Assembly (NCBI GenBank): GCA_900763675.1
Contig: CAAFLE010000092.1
Coordinates: 1-9,175, forward strand
Reading direction: 5' to 3'
DNA length: 9,175 nt
DNA from: an uncultured Oscillospiraceae bacterium
Lineage (GTDB): Bacteria; Bacillota; Clostridia; Oscillospirales; Oscillospiraceae
Position numbers and translations under genes: made by a program. The notes beneath the pieces were generated by a model. The model did no database searches, was not told the DNA's origin, and worked only from the letters and a program-made list of their open reading frames with translations. Of this stretch, positions 1 to 5,764 are shown piece after piece; positions within the stretch are counted from its first letter, which is position 1, and every line of letters starts with the position of its first letter.

Positions 1-618
1 AAAGATAAATATAACTTTAATCTTATCTATGAGATCGACCCGAACGTCGAAAAGGGGATCATTATCGGTCAGTCACCCGACGCAGGGAAGAGCTATATGC
101 TCACCTCGGATGGCATCAACGTGACGCTGACGGTCAGCACGGGCGTTATGTTAACCGAAATCCCTAATCTTCTCAACTATGACTACCGTGAAGCGACGAG
201 CGAGCTGGAACGGCTCGGCTTTGTCGTGGACAAAACGTTTGCTGATTCCGACGATGTGGCGGCGGACTGCGTCATGCAGATCAGCCCCTCGCCGGGCGAG
301 AAACTCCCGGCAGGTGCAACGGTGTATCTTACGATCAGCCAGGGCGCCAAGACGGAGACCGTCATCATGCCATATGTCGTCGGCAAGGACTATGCCACGG
401 CGGAAGCGGAGCTTACCGCGGCGCGGCTGACGCTCGTTTCCGTGAGCTATGTCTATAACGACACCGTGCCTGTCGATTATGTAGTGAGCCAGACGGTGGA
501 AGCCGGAACGGAAATTCCCGCCTTTTCCAAGATTTATTTGCAGATTTCGCTCGGACCGGAGACGACGCCGACACCGTCTCCGTCTCCGGTGCCGACGCAG
601 GACCCGAACGCCGAATGA
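1..618 (+). CDS. prkC: PASTA-domain Ser/Thr protein kinase, C-terminal part (5' truncated by window)
   Basis: The frame is open from base 1 to the TGA at 616-618 and gives 205 residues, so the kinase domain and membrane segment lie upstream of the window. What remains is extracytoplasmic. It holds the end of one PASTA repeat (residues 1-49, with the GQSPDAG turn), a complete PASTA repeat (about 52-115, with SPSPGEKLPAG) and another (about 121-185, beginning MPYVVGKDY, with the turn QTVEAGTEIP). A Thr/Pro/Ser-rich 20-residue tail follows. PASTA repeats in PrkC/Stk kinases bind muropeptides or lipid II, and in Bacillus PrkC senses muropeptides during germination. The 4-bp ATGA overlap with rsgA matches the prkC-rsgA order of Firmicutes, which supports PrkC over a PASTA penicillin-binding protein. 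The kinase domain itself cannot be seen here. Confidence 0.9.
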   Translation, partial: KDKYNFNLIYEIDPNVEKGIIIGQSPDAGKSYMLTSDGINVTLTVSTGVMLTEIPNLLNYDYREATSELERLGFVVDKTFADSDDVAADCVMQISPSPGEKLPAGATVYLTISQGAKTETVIMPYVVGKDYATAEAELTAARLTLVSVSYVYNDTVPVDYVVSQTVEAGTEIPAFSKIYLQISLGPETTPTPSPSPVPTQDPNAE

Positions 619-1505
619 CGAGTATGGAAGGACGCATTGCCAAGGCGCTGAGCGGCTATTACTACGTCGATACCGGCGCGGAGCGGATCACCTGCCGCGC
701 CCGGGGAAAGTTCCGGCTGGACGGGACAAGCCCGCTGGTCGGAGACCGTGTGCGTGTGGACGTATCGCCGGATGGCACAGGAAGCGTCCGGGAGATACTG
801 CCCCGGCGGAATTACTTCATCCGTCCGGCGGTTGCGAATATTGATCTTCTTGTGATGCTTGCCGCGGCGGTCAACCCGGTCACCGACCCGTTTCTCATTG
901 ACCGCGTGTCCGCGCTTGCGGCGCACCATTCGTGCGATTTTCTCCTCTGCATCAATAAGGCGGATGCAAACCGGGGCGACGAGCTTTTCTCGCTGTATAC
1001 CGGGTCGGGAATGGACGTGCTTCGCACGAGCGCCGTTTCCGGCGAGGGGCTGGAGGCGCTGTCCGAGCGGCTTGCCGGGCGTGTATGCGCGTTTACCGGA
1101 AACTCCGGCGTCGGGAAATCCAGTCTTTTGAACGCTCTGTCGCCGGAGCTTTCTCTTCTTACCGGCGAGGTCAGCGAAAAGCTCGGGCGCGGCAGACATA
1201 CGACGCGCCACGTCGAGCTGTTTTCGCTGCCGAACGGCGGCTATGTCGCCGATACGCCCGGCTTCGGCTCCTTTGACATTGAGCAGATGGAGTCCATACG
1301 CCCGGCGGAGCTGCAATACTGTTTTCCCGAGTTTGAACCGTATCTCGGCGCGTGCCGGTTCACGGACTGCACGCACCGGAGCGAGCCGGACTGCGCGGTA
1401 CGCGCCGCCGCCGAAGCGGGGCGCATCCAGCCGTCGCGGATGGATTCCTACCGCCGGCTGTGGGAGCAGGCAAACCGGAAAAAGGACTGGGAAGTTGCAA
1501 CATGA
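615..1505 (+). CDS. rsgA: Small ribosomal subunit biogenesis GTPase RsgA (YloQ/CpgA/YjeQ)
   Basis: A 296-residue circularly permuted GTPase that acts in late 30S subunit maturation. The N-terminal OB fold covers about residues 5-70 (GRIAKALSGYYYV, then SPLVGDRV). The G motifs appear in permuted order: NKAD (G4) at 114-117, SAVSG (G5) at 139-143, the P-loop GNSGVGKSS at 162-170, the switch-I signature GRGRHTTRHVE at 191-201 and DTPGF (G3) at 213-217. The C-terminal zinc knuckle is C-x4-C-x-H-x5-C, with C247, C252, H254 and C260. Length is normal for the family. The start at 615 overlaps the prkC stop (ATGA), consistent with translational coupling; ATG 624 is an alternative that would remove three residues. 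In Bacillus, CpgA/RsgA is a PrkC substrate, so the neighbourhood is functional as well as positional. Confidence 0.97.
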   Translation: MTSMEGRIAKALSGYYYVDTGAERITCRARGKFRLDGTSPLVGDRVRVDVSPDGTGSVREILPRRNYFIRPAVANIDLLVMLAAAVNPVTDPFLIDRVSALAAHHSCDFLLCINKADANRGDELFSLYTGSGMDVLRTSAVSGEGLEALSERLAGRVCAFTGNSGVGKSSLLNALSPELSLLTGEVSEKLGRGRHTTRHVELFSLPNGGYVADTPGFGSFDIEQMESIRPAELQYCFPEFEPYLGACRFTDCTHRSEPDCAVRAAAEAGRIQPSRMDSYRRLWEQANRKKDWEVAT

Positions 1506-1506
1506 A

Positions 1507-1536
1507 CATATTTTCCCCCGGTGCGTACCATGTAGT
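1507..1536 (+). promoter_or_regulatory. Weak candidate mother-cell (SigE-like) promoter inside the rsgA-distal hairpin
   Basis: CATATT at 1507-1512 resembles the SigE -35 (KMATATT). CATGTAGT at 1529-1536 is a partial match to the SigE -10 (CATACAnT). The 16-base spacer is slightly long. If used, it would start RNA near 1543, inside the right arm of the hairpin, and would serve the small membrane ORF and spoVM. The match is poor enough to be chance. Confidence 0.2.
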
Positions 1537-1558
1537 AAAGATGGTGCGCATCGGGGGA
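1514..1558 (+). terminator. 18-bp hairpin after rsgA: terminator-like and covering the next ribosome site
   Basis: Bases 1514-1531 pair with 1541-1558 over 18 bp with only two G-U wobbles, around a 9-base loop (1532-1540). The right arm ends in GGGGGA and is followed by TTGTTTA, a short U-rich run. This could terminate the prkC-rsgA transcript imperfectly. GGGGGA (1553-1558) also lies 6 bases before the ATG at 1565, so the fold would hide that Shine-Dalgarno. The stem covers most of the coding extension that the upstream ATG at 1502 would add. Confidence 0.65.
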
Positions 1559-1564
1559 TTGTTT

Positions 1565-1726
1565 ATGCGGCGCGGAAAACGGCGGAAAAATCTGGTTGGC
1601 TGGATCGTTGTGACGGTCGGGATCATTGTGCTGCTCTCACAGATCCTTCCCGAGGGGTTCTGGTGGTTTCTGCTCGGCGCGTGTCTGATCGGCGTCGGCA
1701 TATGCATCAATCGAAACTGTTGTTAA
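1565..1726 (+). CDS. Small two-TM membrane protein, function unknown
   Basis: I do not recognise the family. The 53-residue product starts with a strongly basic stretch (MRRGKRRKN), then TM segment 1 (about 11-27), a short LPEG turn with Trp33-Trp34, TM segment 2 (about 31-48) and a Cys-Cys C-terminus. The basic N-terminus predicts both ends in the cytoplasm. I chose ATG 1565 because GGGGGA lies 6 bases upstream. An in-frame ATG at 1502 overlaps the rsgA stop (ATGA) and would give 74 residues, but its extra 21 codons coincide with the 18-bp hairpin and lack a good Shine-Dalgarno. The stop TAA touches the spoVM ribosome site, so the two are tightly coupled. The position between rsgA and spoVM is occupied by rpe and thiN in Bacillus. 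A sporulation role is possible from context only. Confidence 0.65.
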   Translation: MRRGKRRKNLVGWIVVTVGIIVLLSQILPEGFWWFLLGACLIGVGICINRNCC

Positions 1727-1738
1727 GGAGGAAAAACC

Positions 1739-1801
1739 ATGAAGGTCCTGTATATCCGGCTCCCCGGTTTTTTGTATCGGATGCTGCTGAAGCTTTCGTG
1801 A
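1739..1801 (+). CDS. spoVM: SpoVM-like amphipathic peptide (20 aa), spore coat anchor
   Basis: The peptide is MKVLYIRLPGFLYRMLLKLS. Bacillus SpoVM begins MKFYTIKLPKFL. Aligned without gaps, M1, K2, I6, L8, P9, F11 and L12 are identical and R7 replaces K7. Pro9 is important for curvature recognition in Bacillus SpoVM. R7, R14 and K18 fall on one helical face and V3, L4, I6, L8, F11, L12, M15, L16 and L19 on the other, giving the expected amphipathic helix. The start has the best ribosome site in the window, AAGGAGG at 1725-1731, 7 bases before the ATG. Downstream of rsgA is the right place, since Bacillus has prkC-rsgA-rpe-thiN-spoVM. In Bacillus it inserts into the outer forespore membrane and recruits SpoIVA. 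The copy is about 6 residues shorter than the Bacillus peptide and lacks its basic tail. No clean promoter of its own was found. Confidence 0.85.
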   Translation: MKVLYIRLPGFLYRMLLKLS

Positions 1802-1829
1802 CATATCCGCGCCGTTCCTCTCATATGGT
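1800..1829 (+). promoter_or_regulatory. Candidate mother-cell (SigE/SigK) promoter for the sipL-like gene
   Basis: The spoVM stop codon runs into CATATC (1802-1807), close to the SigE -35 core MATATT. After a 14-base spacer comes CATATGGTA (1822-1830), which fits the SigK -10 pattern CATAnnnTA and partly the SigE -10. The predicted start near 1836 leaves a leader of about 25 bases before the ATG at 1861. Mother-cell control is what a coat morphogenesis gene should have. The consensus was applied by eye, and it cannot decide between SigE and SigK. Confidence 0.45.
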
Positions 1830-1857
1830 ATACAGAAAACGGACAAGGAGAGGAACG
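1813..1857 (+). repeat. 10-bp inverted repeat masking the sipL ribosome site
   Basis: CGTTCCTCTC (1813-1822) is the exact reverse complement of GAGAGGAACG (1848-1857), with 25 bases between. The right arm contains GGAGAGG, the Shine-Dalgarno of the gene starting at 1861. The left arm lies in the spacer of the candidate promoter at 1800-1829, upstream of its predicted start, so only RNA coming from upstream could form the stem. A 10-bp match at this spacing could occur by chance once in a few windows of this size; its position is what makes it notable. Confidence 0.5.
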
Positions 1858-1860
1858 TCT

Positions 1861-3360
1861 ATGGAAGTTAATCTGAAACGGGAAGCCATTCAGTACTGCA
1901 CTCCTGTTTATTCCGATACGCTCATTCGGGAAGAATCGCTGGAAACGGTCGTTTCCGATACGCTGCCGGACATCGCCCGCATACTGGACGCGGATGCCGC
2001 CGTATATCTCCGGACAAAAACGCTGCAGCAGGGGAAGGTCCGGATCGAGGGCAGCATCCGGGGAACGGTGCTGTATATCGGCGAGGATTCGGAACGGCTG
2101 CAAAAGATCGAGACGGAGCTTCCGGTCACGTTTACGGCAGACGCCGACGGCACGGAGGACGCGGACGTCCTTGCGGCAAACGTGTGCGTTTCTTCTGTGG
2201 ATGCAAAGCTGCTCAATCCGCGGAAGATCCTGTTTCGCGCCAGCGTCTGCGCGGCGGTCGTCATATACCGCAGCGTGACGGCATCGCTTCCGGCGGAGGC
2301 GGAGCCGACGGCGGGACTCTATACGCTTACCGACACGAAAACCGTGAGCTTTCTCGCGGGCGTTGAGGAAAAGAGCTTTCTCGTATCCGACGAAGCCGAG
2401 CTGCCCGCCGGATGCCCGCCGATGGAAAAGCTGCTCTGCTATTCGCACACGGAAACCGTGGATGAGCTGAAGCAGGTCGGCGGAAAGATGATATTGCAGG
2501 GTACGGTCCGGCTCGATACGCTCTATCTGACCGCCGCGGACGACGCGCCGCAGCACCAGACTTTCCGCATTCCGTTCTCCCAGATTCTGGACATTTCCAA
2601 CGGAAAGGCGGAGCTTTCCACCGTGATTTTGACCTCCGGCGGGTGCTATCTTGAACCGCTCTCCGGAAGCGACGGCATTACCTCGCTCCATCTGGAGCTG
2701 CATCTCTGTGCGCAGACGCTCTGCCGCAGTGAAACGGAGATCCGTTATATTGCAGATGCCTACAGTCTTAAAAATGTCTGCCGGCTGGAAACGGACAGCG
2801 TCTGTACTCTGTGTGTGCCGCGCCCGACGGTGCTTCGCCAGTCGCTGCGCGAGACAATGGAAACACCGGACACACCGAAGGAGATTTTGTATACCCGAGT
2901 GACGGCGGCGTTTCCGGTATGCACCGAAAAGGGGGCTACGGAAAATGTATGCGTCCGCGTACTGTTCCGCACGCAGCGCGGCAGTATATCCGCCATGAAC
3001 CGCGTTGTCCCGCTCACGTTTGAGGGCGGAGCGGCGTCTGGCACATCGCTTCCGGAGACGGCGCGGTTCGGCGATATTTATGCCGCCGCCGGGGAGAACG
3101 CCGTTGAGCTGCGCTGCCCTGTGGAGCTGCCGTTGGATGCCTCCGATTCTGCGGAGCTTACGTATGTGAGCGCTATGGAGCTGGAGGAGGATGACGCGGC
3201 GGAGGAGACGGAGCGCCCGTCCCTCATTGTGATCCGCCTCGGCACGGATTCGCTCTGGTCGATCGCAAAAAAATACGGCTCCACCTGCGAGCTGATCGAA
3301 TCCGCCAATCCTGGCACGGTAAATCCCGGCGATCTTCTCCTTATTCCGCACGGGAGATAA
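1861..3360 (+). CDS. sipL: DUF3794 (SPOCS) + LysM spore coat morphogenesis protein, SipL-like
   Basis: A 499-residue soluble protein with no signal peptide. It has DUF3794-type beta-rich repeats at about residues 28-135 (VVSDTLPDIARILDA, then VRIEGSIRGTVLYIGED) and 170-290 (KMILQGTVRLDTLYLTA). A third, more divergent repeat may lie at 305-430. A short acidic linker (441-450, EEDDAAEETE) follows, then a C-terminal LysM domain (about 455-497: SLWSIAKKYGST, ANPG, PGDLLLIP). This is the architecture and approximate size of C. difficile SipL, whose LysM domain binds the coat ATPase SpoIVA; the role here is inferred from that. ATG 1861 has AAGGAGAGG at 1845-1853. The frame is open further upstream to 1243, but that part runs through rsgA and spoVM in another frame and is not coding. 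It sits 59 bp after spoVM. A general SPOCS-family spore protein other than SipL is the main alternative. Confidence 0.85.
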   Translation: MEVNLKREAIQYCTPVYSDTLIREESLETVVSDTLPDIARILDADAAVYLRTKTLQQGKVRIEGSIRGTVLYIGEDSERLQKIETELPVTFTADADGTEDADVLAANVCVSSVDAKLLNPRKILFRASVCAAVVIYRSVTASLPAEAEPTAGLYTLTDTKTVSFLAGVEEKSFLVSDEAELPAGCPPMEKLLCYSHTETVDELKQVGGKMILQGTVRLDTLYLTAADDAPQHQTFRIPFSQILDISNGKAELSTVILTSGGCYLEPLSGSDGITSLHLELHLCAQTLCRSETEIRYIADAYSLKNVCRLETDSVCTLCVPRPTVLRQSLRETMETPDTPKEILYTRVTAAFPVCTEKGATENVCVRVLFRTQRGSISAMNRVVPLTFEGGAASGTSLPETARFGDIYAAAGENAVELRCPVELPLDASDSAELTYVSAMELEEDDAAEETERPSLIVIRLGTDSLWSIAKKYGSTCELIESANPGTVNPGDLLLIPHGR

Positions 3361-3369
3361 GGAACCCCC

Positions 3370-3398
3370 TTGTCATTCGGAAACGAAAGTGGTATAAT
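3370..3398 (+). promoter_or_regulatory. SigA promoter of yebC
   Basis: TTGTCA (3370-3375), a 17-base spacer and a perfect TATAAT (3393-3398). The predicted start is near 3405, giving a leader of about 30 bases before the ATG at 3435. It begins 10 bp after the sipL stop, so yebC does not depend on the sporulation unit. Confidence 0.85.
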
Positions 3399-3432
3399 TC
3401 CCCCAAACGTATTTTTGTTTGGGGGAATTATA
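3393..3432 (+). repeat. 16-bp perfect inverted repeat spanning the yebC -10 box and ribosome site
   Basis: Bases 3393-3408 are the exact reverse complement of 3417-3432, with an 8-base loop (3409-3416). The left arm starts with the -10 box TATAAT; the right arm contains GGGGGAA, the Shine-Dalgarno of yebC, and ends two bases before its ATG. No T-run follows on either strand, so it is not a standard terminator. It may be an operator, or an RNA fold formed only in transcripts entering from sipL. Confidence 0.85.
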
Positions 3433-3434
3433 GT

Positions 3435-4169
3435 ATGTCCGGACATTCCAAGTGGCATAACATACAGAAAACCAAGGGCGCACAGGACGCCAAACGCGCA
3501 CAGGCGTTCACGAAGATCGCCCGTGAAATGATCGTTGCCGTTAAGGAAGGCGGCAGCGGCGACCCGGCGAACAACTCCCGTCTCGCCGCGGTCATCGCCA
3601 AGGCGAAGGCGACCAATATGCCGAACGACAACATCAAGCGCACCATCGAAAAGGCGCTTGGCAGCGGCGCGACCGATAACTATGAAAGAGTCACCTACGA
3701 AGGGTACGGTCCCTCCGGCGTCGCCATCATTGTGGACGCTATGACCGATAACCGCAACCGCACCGCGTCCGACGTGCGTCACTATTTTGACAAGTACGGC
3801 GGAAACATGGGCGCTGCCGGGTGTGTTTCGTGGTCGTTCGATAAAAAGGGCGTTATCGTGATCGACAACGAGGACGAGGATCTGGACGAGGAAGCCGTGT
3901 TTGAAGCGGCGCTGGAAGCCGGTGCGGACGATCTTGAAGCGGAAGAAGGCATTTTCACGGTCTATACGCAGCCGGACGATGTCGCCGCCGTTGCCGAAGC
4001 GCTTTCCGCCAAGTATCATCTGCTCTCCGCGCAGGCCGAAATGGTCCCGCAGAACTATATCACTCTCACCGACGAGGGCGATATTAAGAATATGTCCAAG
4101 ATGCTGGAAATGTTCGACGATAACGAGGATGTCCAGAACGTCTGGCACAACTGGGAAAACGAGGAATAA
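3435..4169 (+). CDS. yebC: YebC/PmpR/TACO1-family protein
   Basis: A full-length 244-residue member of the YebC family, with the signature N-terminus MSGHSKWHNIQ followed by KGAQDAKRAQAFTKIAREM. Further conserved stretches are NMPNDNIKRTIEKALG (about 69-84), YEGYGPSGVAIIVDAMTDN (about 95-113) and RHYFDKYGGNMG (about 122-133). An acidic stretch (DNEDEDLDEE) lies near 146. These proteins were long called transcriptional regulators (PmpR); more recent work on bacterial YebC and mitochondrial TACO1 supports a translation role, helping ribosomes through polyproline-type stalls. It acts in the cytoplasm. It is transcribed from its own SigA promoter as a single gene and ends at a strong hairpin facing the convergent MATE gene. 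The Shine-Dalgarno is an unusual GGGGGAA within an inverted repeat. Confidence 0.96.
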   Translation: MSGHSKWHNIQKTKGAQDAKRAQAFTKIAREMIVAVKEGGSGDPANNSRLAAVIAKAKATNMPNDNIKRTIEKALGSGATDNYERVTYEGYGPSGVAIIVDAMTDNRNRTASDVRHYFDKYGGNMGAAGCVSWSFDKKGVIVIDNEDEDLDEEAVFEAALEAGADDLEAEEGIFTVYTQPDDVAAVAEALSAKYHLLSAQAEMVPQNYITLTDEGDIKNMSKMLEMFDDNEDVQNVWHNWENEE

Positions 4170-4177
4170 AACCCTTA

Positions 4178-4218
4178 ACGAAATCAGCCCCGCCGGGAAC
4201 CGGCGGGGCTGATTTCGT
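4178..4218. terminator. Bidirectional terminator between yebC and the MATE gene
   Basis: Bases 4178-4196 pair perfectly with 4200-4218 over 19 bp around a 3-base GAA loop. The GC-rich core (CAGCCCCGCCGG) is flanked by AAAT on one side and ATTT on the other, the usual A-stem-T layout of a terminator shared by convergent genes. The final base pair touches the MATE stop codon (4218-4220, minus strand). Confidence 0.9.
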
Positions 4219-5615
4219 CAAGCGGTTCCGGCGGAAAGCTCCCGATAGGTCTGCCGGATGAAGATGAGCGCAAGAATAAACGTCAGCAGGTCTGCCGCCG
4301 GAAACGACCACAAAAGTCCGTCCAGCCCGAAAAAGACCGGCAGAATCACGGGGAGCAGCACGCCGAAAATGATTTCGCGGGTCAGGGAAACGACGGTGGA
4401 GGCGAAGGCTTTGCCGAGCGCCTGCAAGTAAATGAACGTTCCCTTGTTCACGGTCGCAAGCGGCATCAGACAAAGATATATGCGGAAGCATTTCACGGTG
4501 AAGTCCGCATAATAAGCGCTTTCATTTGCTGCGCCGAACAGCATGGCAATTTCCAGTGGGAATACCTCCACAATCGCCAGCGAGACAACGCCGACGAGAA
4601 ACTCCGCCAGAAGCAGACGCGAAAACAACGCTTTGGCGCGGCTCTTATTTCCCGCGCCGATGTTATATCCGGCGACGGGGATGCAGCCTGCCGCCATGCC
4701 GATAGCGATGGAGATGGCGATCTGGAAGAATTTCATCACGATGCCAAGCACTGCAAGCGGAATCTGCGCGTATTCCGGCTGTCCGAAAATCGGGTCTCTT
4801 GCACCGTATTTCATGCACATATTCTGTACCGCCGCCATCGAGACGACGAGCGAGATCTGCGCAAGAAGGCTGGTAAGCCCCAGAACGAGAAATTTCGGGA
4901 TCAGCGCCCAATCCGGTCGGAAGCTGTGCTTTTCGAGCGCGACGACCTTCATATGCCGCAGATACCATACGGAGAGCGCTGCCGTAAGCACCTGACCGAT
5001 CACGGTTGCGACCGCTGCGCCCATCATGCCCCAATGGAATCCGTAAATGAAGATCGGATCAAGGATCAAATTGGTGACGGCGCCGGATACGGTGGCGATC
5101 ATGGCAAATTTCGGACTGCCGTCGCTGCGGATGACGGGGTTCATCGCCTGACCGAACATATAAAACGGAATGCCCAACGTGATATAGAAAAAGTAGTCTT
5201 TTGCGAAAGTGTGGGTTTCCTCGTTGACCGTTCCGCCGAACAGGGCAAGGATCGGCTCGCTGAAGAGGAGATAGACTGCCGTCAGCACAAGACTGCTCAC
5301 AACACAGAGTACGACGGCATTGCCGACGGATTTGTGTGCGTCTTCGCGGCCTCCGCGTCCCAGCGCAATGCTGACAAAAGCGCAGCAGCCGTCGCCAATA
5401 AACACCGCGATGCCGAGCGCGACCACCGTCAAGGGAAATACAACGGTGTTGGCGGCGTTGCCGTAAGAGCCGAGATAGCTTGCATTGGCGATAAAAATCT
5501 GGTCAACAATGTTATAGAGCGCACCCACCAGCAGCGAGATGATGCAGGGAACGGCGTACTGCCGCATGAGTTTGCCGATACGCTCCGTTCCCAAAGTCTG
5601 ATTTCCGGTATCCAT
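4218..5615 (-). CDS. MATE-family multidrug/cation antiporter (MepA/NorM-like)
   Basis: A 465-residue polytopic membrane protein of the expected length for twelve TM segments. The N-terminal half shows LMRQYAVPCIISLLVGALYN, then DQIFIANA, and the MATE hallmark around residues 156-200: QAMNPVIRSDGSPKFAM, then TNLILDPIFIYGFHWGMMGAA. The second half repeats the fold (KFLVLGLTSLLAQIS, then PVAGYNIGAGN near 315). MATE pumps export cationic drugs, dyes or metabolites in exchange for Na+ or H+; the substrate cannot be told here. The gene has its own minus-strand promoter and a leader with an intrinsic terminator between promoter and start. The ribosome site is weak (AAGAAAGAG, about ten bases before the ATG), so translation is probably modest or controlled. 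Confidence 0.95.
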   Translation of the reverse strand: MDTGNQTLGTERIGKLMRQYAVPCIISLLVGALYNIVDQIFIANASYLGSYGNAANTVVFPLTVVALGIAVFIGDGCCAFVSIALGRGGREDAHKSVGNAVVLCVVSSLVLTAVYLLFSEPILALFGGTVNEETHTFAKDYFFYITLGIPFYMFGQAMNPVIRSDGSPKFAMIATVSGAVTNLILDPIFIYGFHWGMMGAAVATVIGQVLTAALSVWYLRHMKVVALEKHSFRPDWALIPKFLVLGLTSLLAQISLVVSMAAVQNMCMKYGARDPIFGQPEYAQIPLAVLGIVMKFFQIAISIAIGMAAGCIPVAGYNIGAGNKSRAKALFSRLLLAEFLVGVVSLAIVEVFPLEIAMLFGAANESAYYADFTVKCFRIYLCLMPLATVNKGTFIYLQALGKAFASTVVSLTREIIFGVLLPVILPVFFGLDGLLWSFPAADLLTFILALIFIRQTYRELSAGTA

Positions 5616-5633
5616 GAAAAATCACTCTTTCTT

Positions 5634-5680
5634 AAAAATGAAAAATGCGTAAGTCCGACATGATCCGGACTTACGCATTT
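5634..5680 (-). terminator. Intrinsic terminator in the MATE leader, also at the end of the SGNH gene
   Basis: Bases 5643-5657 pair perfectly with 5666-5680 (15 bp, 8-base loop). Read on the minus strand, the stem runs into TTTTT-CA-TTTTT (5645-5634), a classic terminator tail. It lies between the MATE promoter (5736-5708) and the MATE ATG (5615), so it either attenuates MATE or ends SGNH transcripts entering from 5765, or does both. Read on the plus strand it has no T-run. Confidence 0.85.
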
Positions 5681-5707
5681 CTGCTACACGATATGATTTA
5701 TATTTTG

Positions 5708-5736
5708 ATTATAGCGGGCGCGGCTGAAGATTGCAA
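5708..5736 (-). promoter_or_regulatory. SigA promoter of the MATE gene
   Basis: On the minus strand, TTGCAA (5736-5731), a 17-base spacer and a perfect TATAAT (5713-5708). The predicted start is near 5701, giving a leader of about 85 bases that contains the terminator hairpin. No other promoter candidate fits between that hairpin and the MATE start. Confidence 0.8.
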
Positions 5737-5764
5737 AGGGATTTCTCCACAAATTTTGCGGTTC

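Noticed and set aside
555..590. 9-bp inverted repeat in the prkC tail
   Set aside because: It lies in repetitive codons for the Thr/Pro/Ser tail (GAGACG, GTCTCC), so low-complexity coding explains it, and no T-run follows.
1699..1707. CATATGCAT as a SigE/SigK -10 for spoVM
   Set aside because: No acceptable -35 is found at the right distance.
1243..1860. Upstream extension of the sipL-like frame
   Set aside because: It runs out of frame through rsgA, the small ORF and spoVM. The DUF3794 similarity and a good ribosome site begin at 1861.
1723..3351. Long minus-strand open frame opposite the sipL-like gene (542 codons)
   Set aside because: It is a GC-rich shadow of a well-supported coding frame, low in complexity and rich in Arg, with no recognisable domain and no start context.
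3435..3446. 12-bp palindrome ATGTCCGGACAT at the yebC start
   Set aside because: It encodes the conserved MSGH start of the family; a chance palindrome is the simpler explanation.
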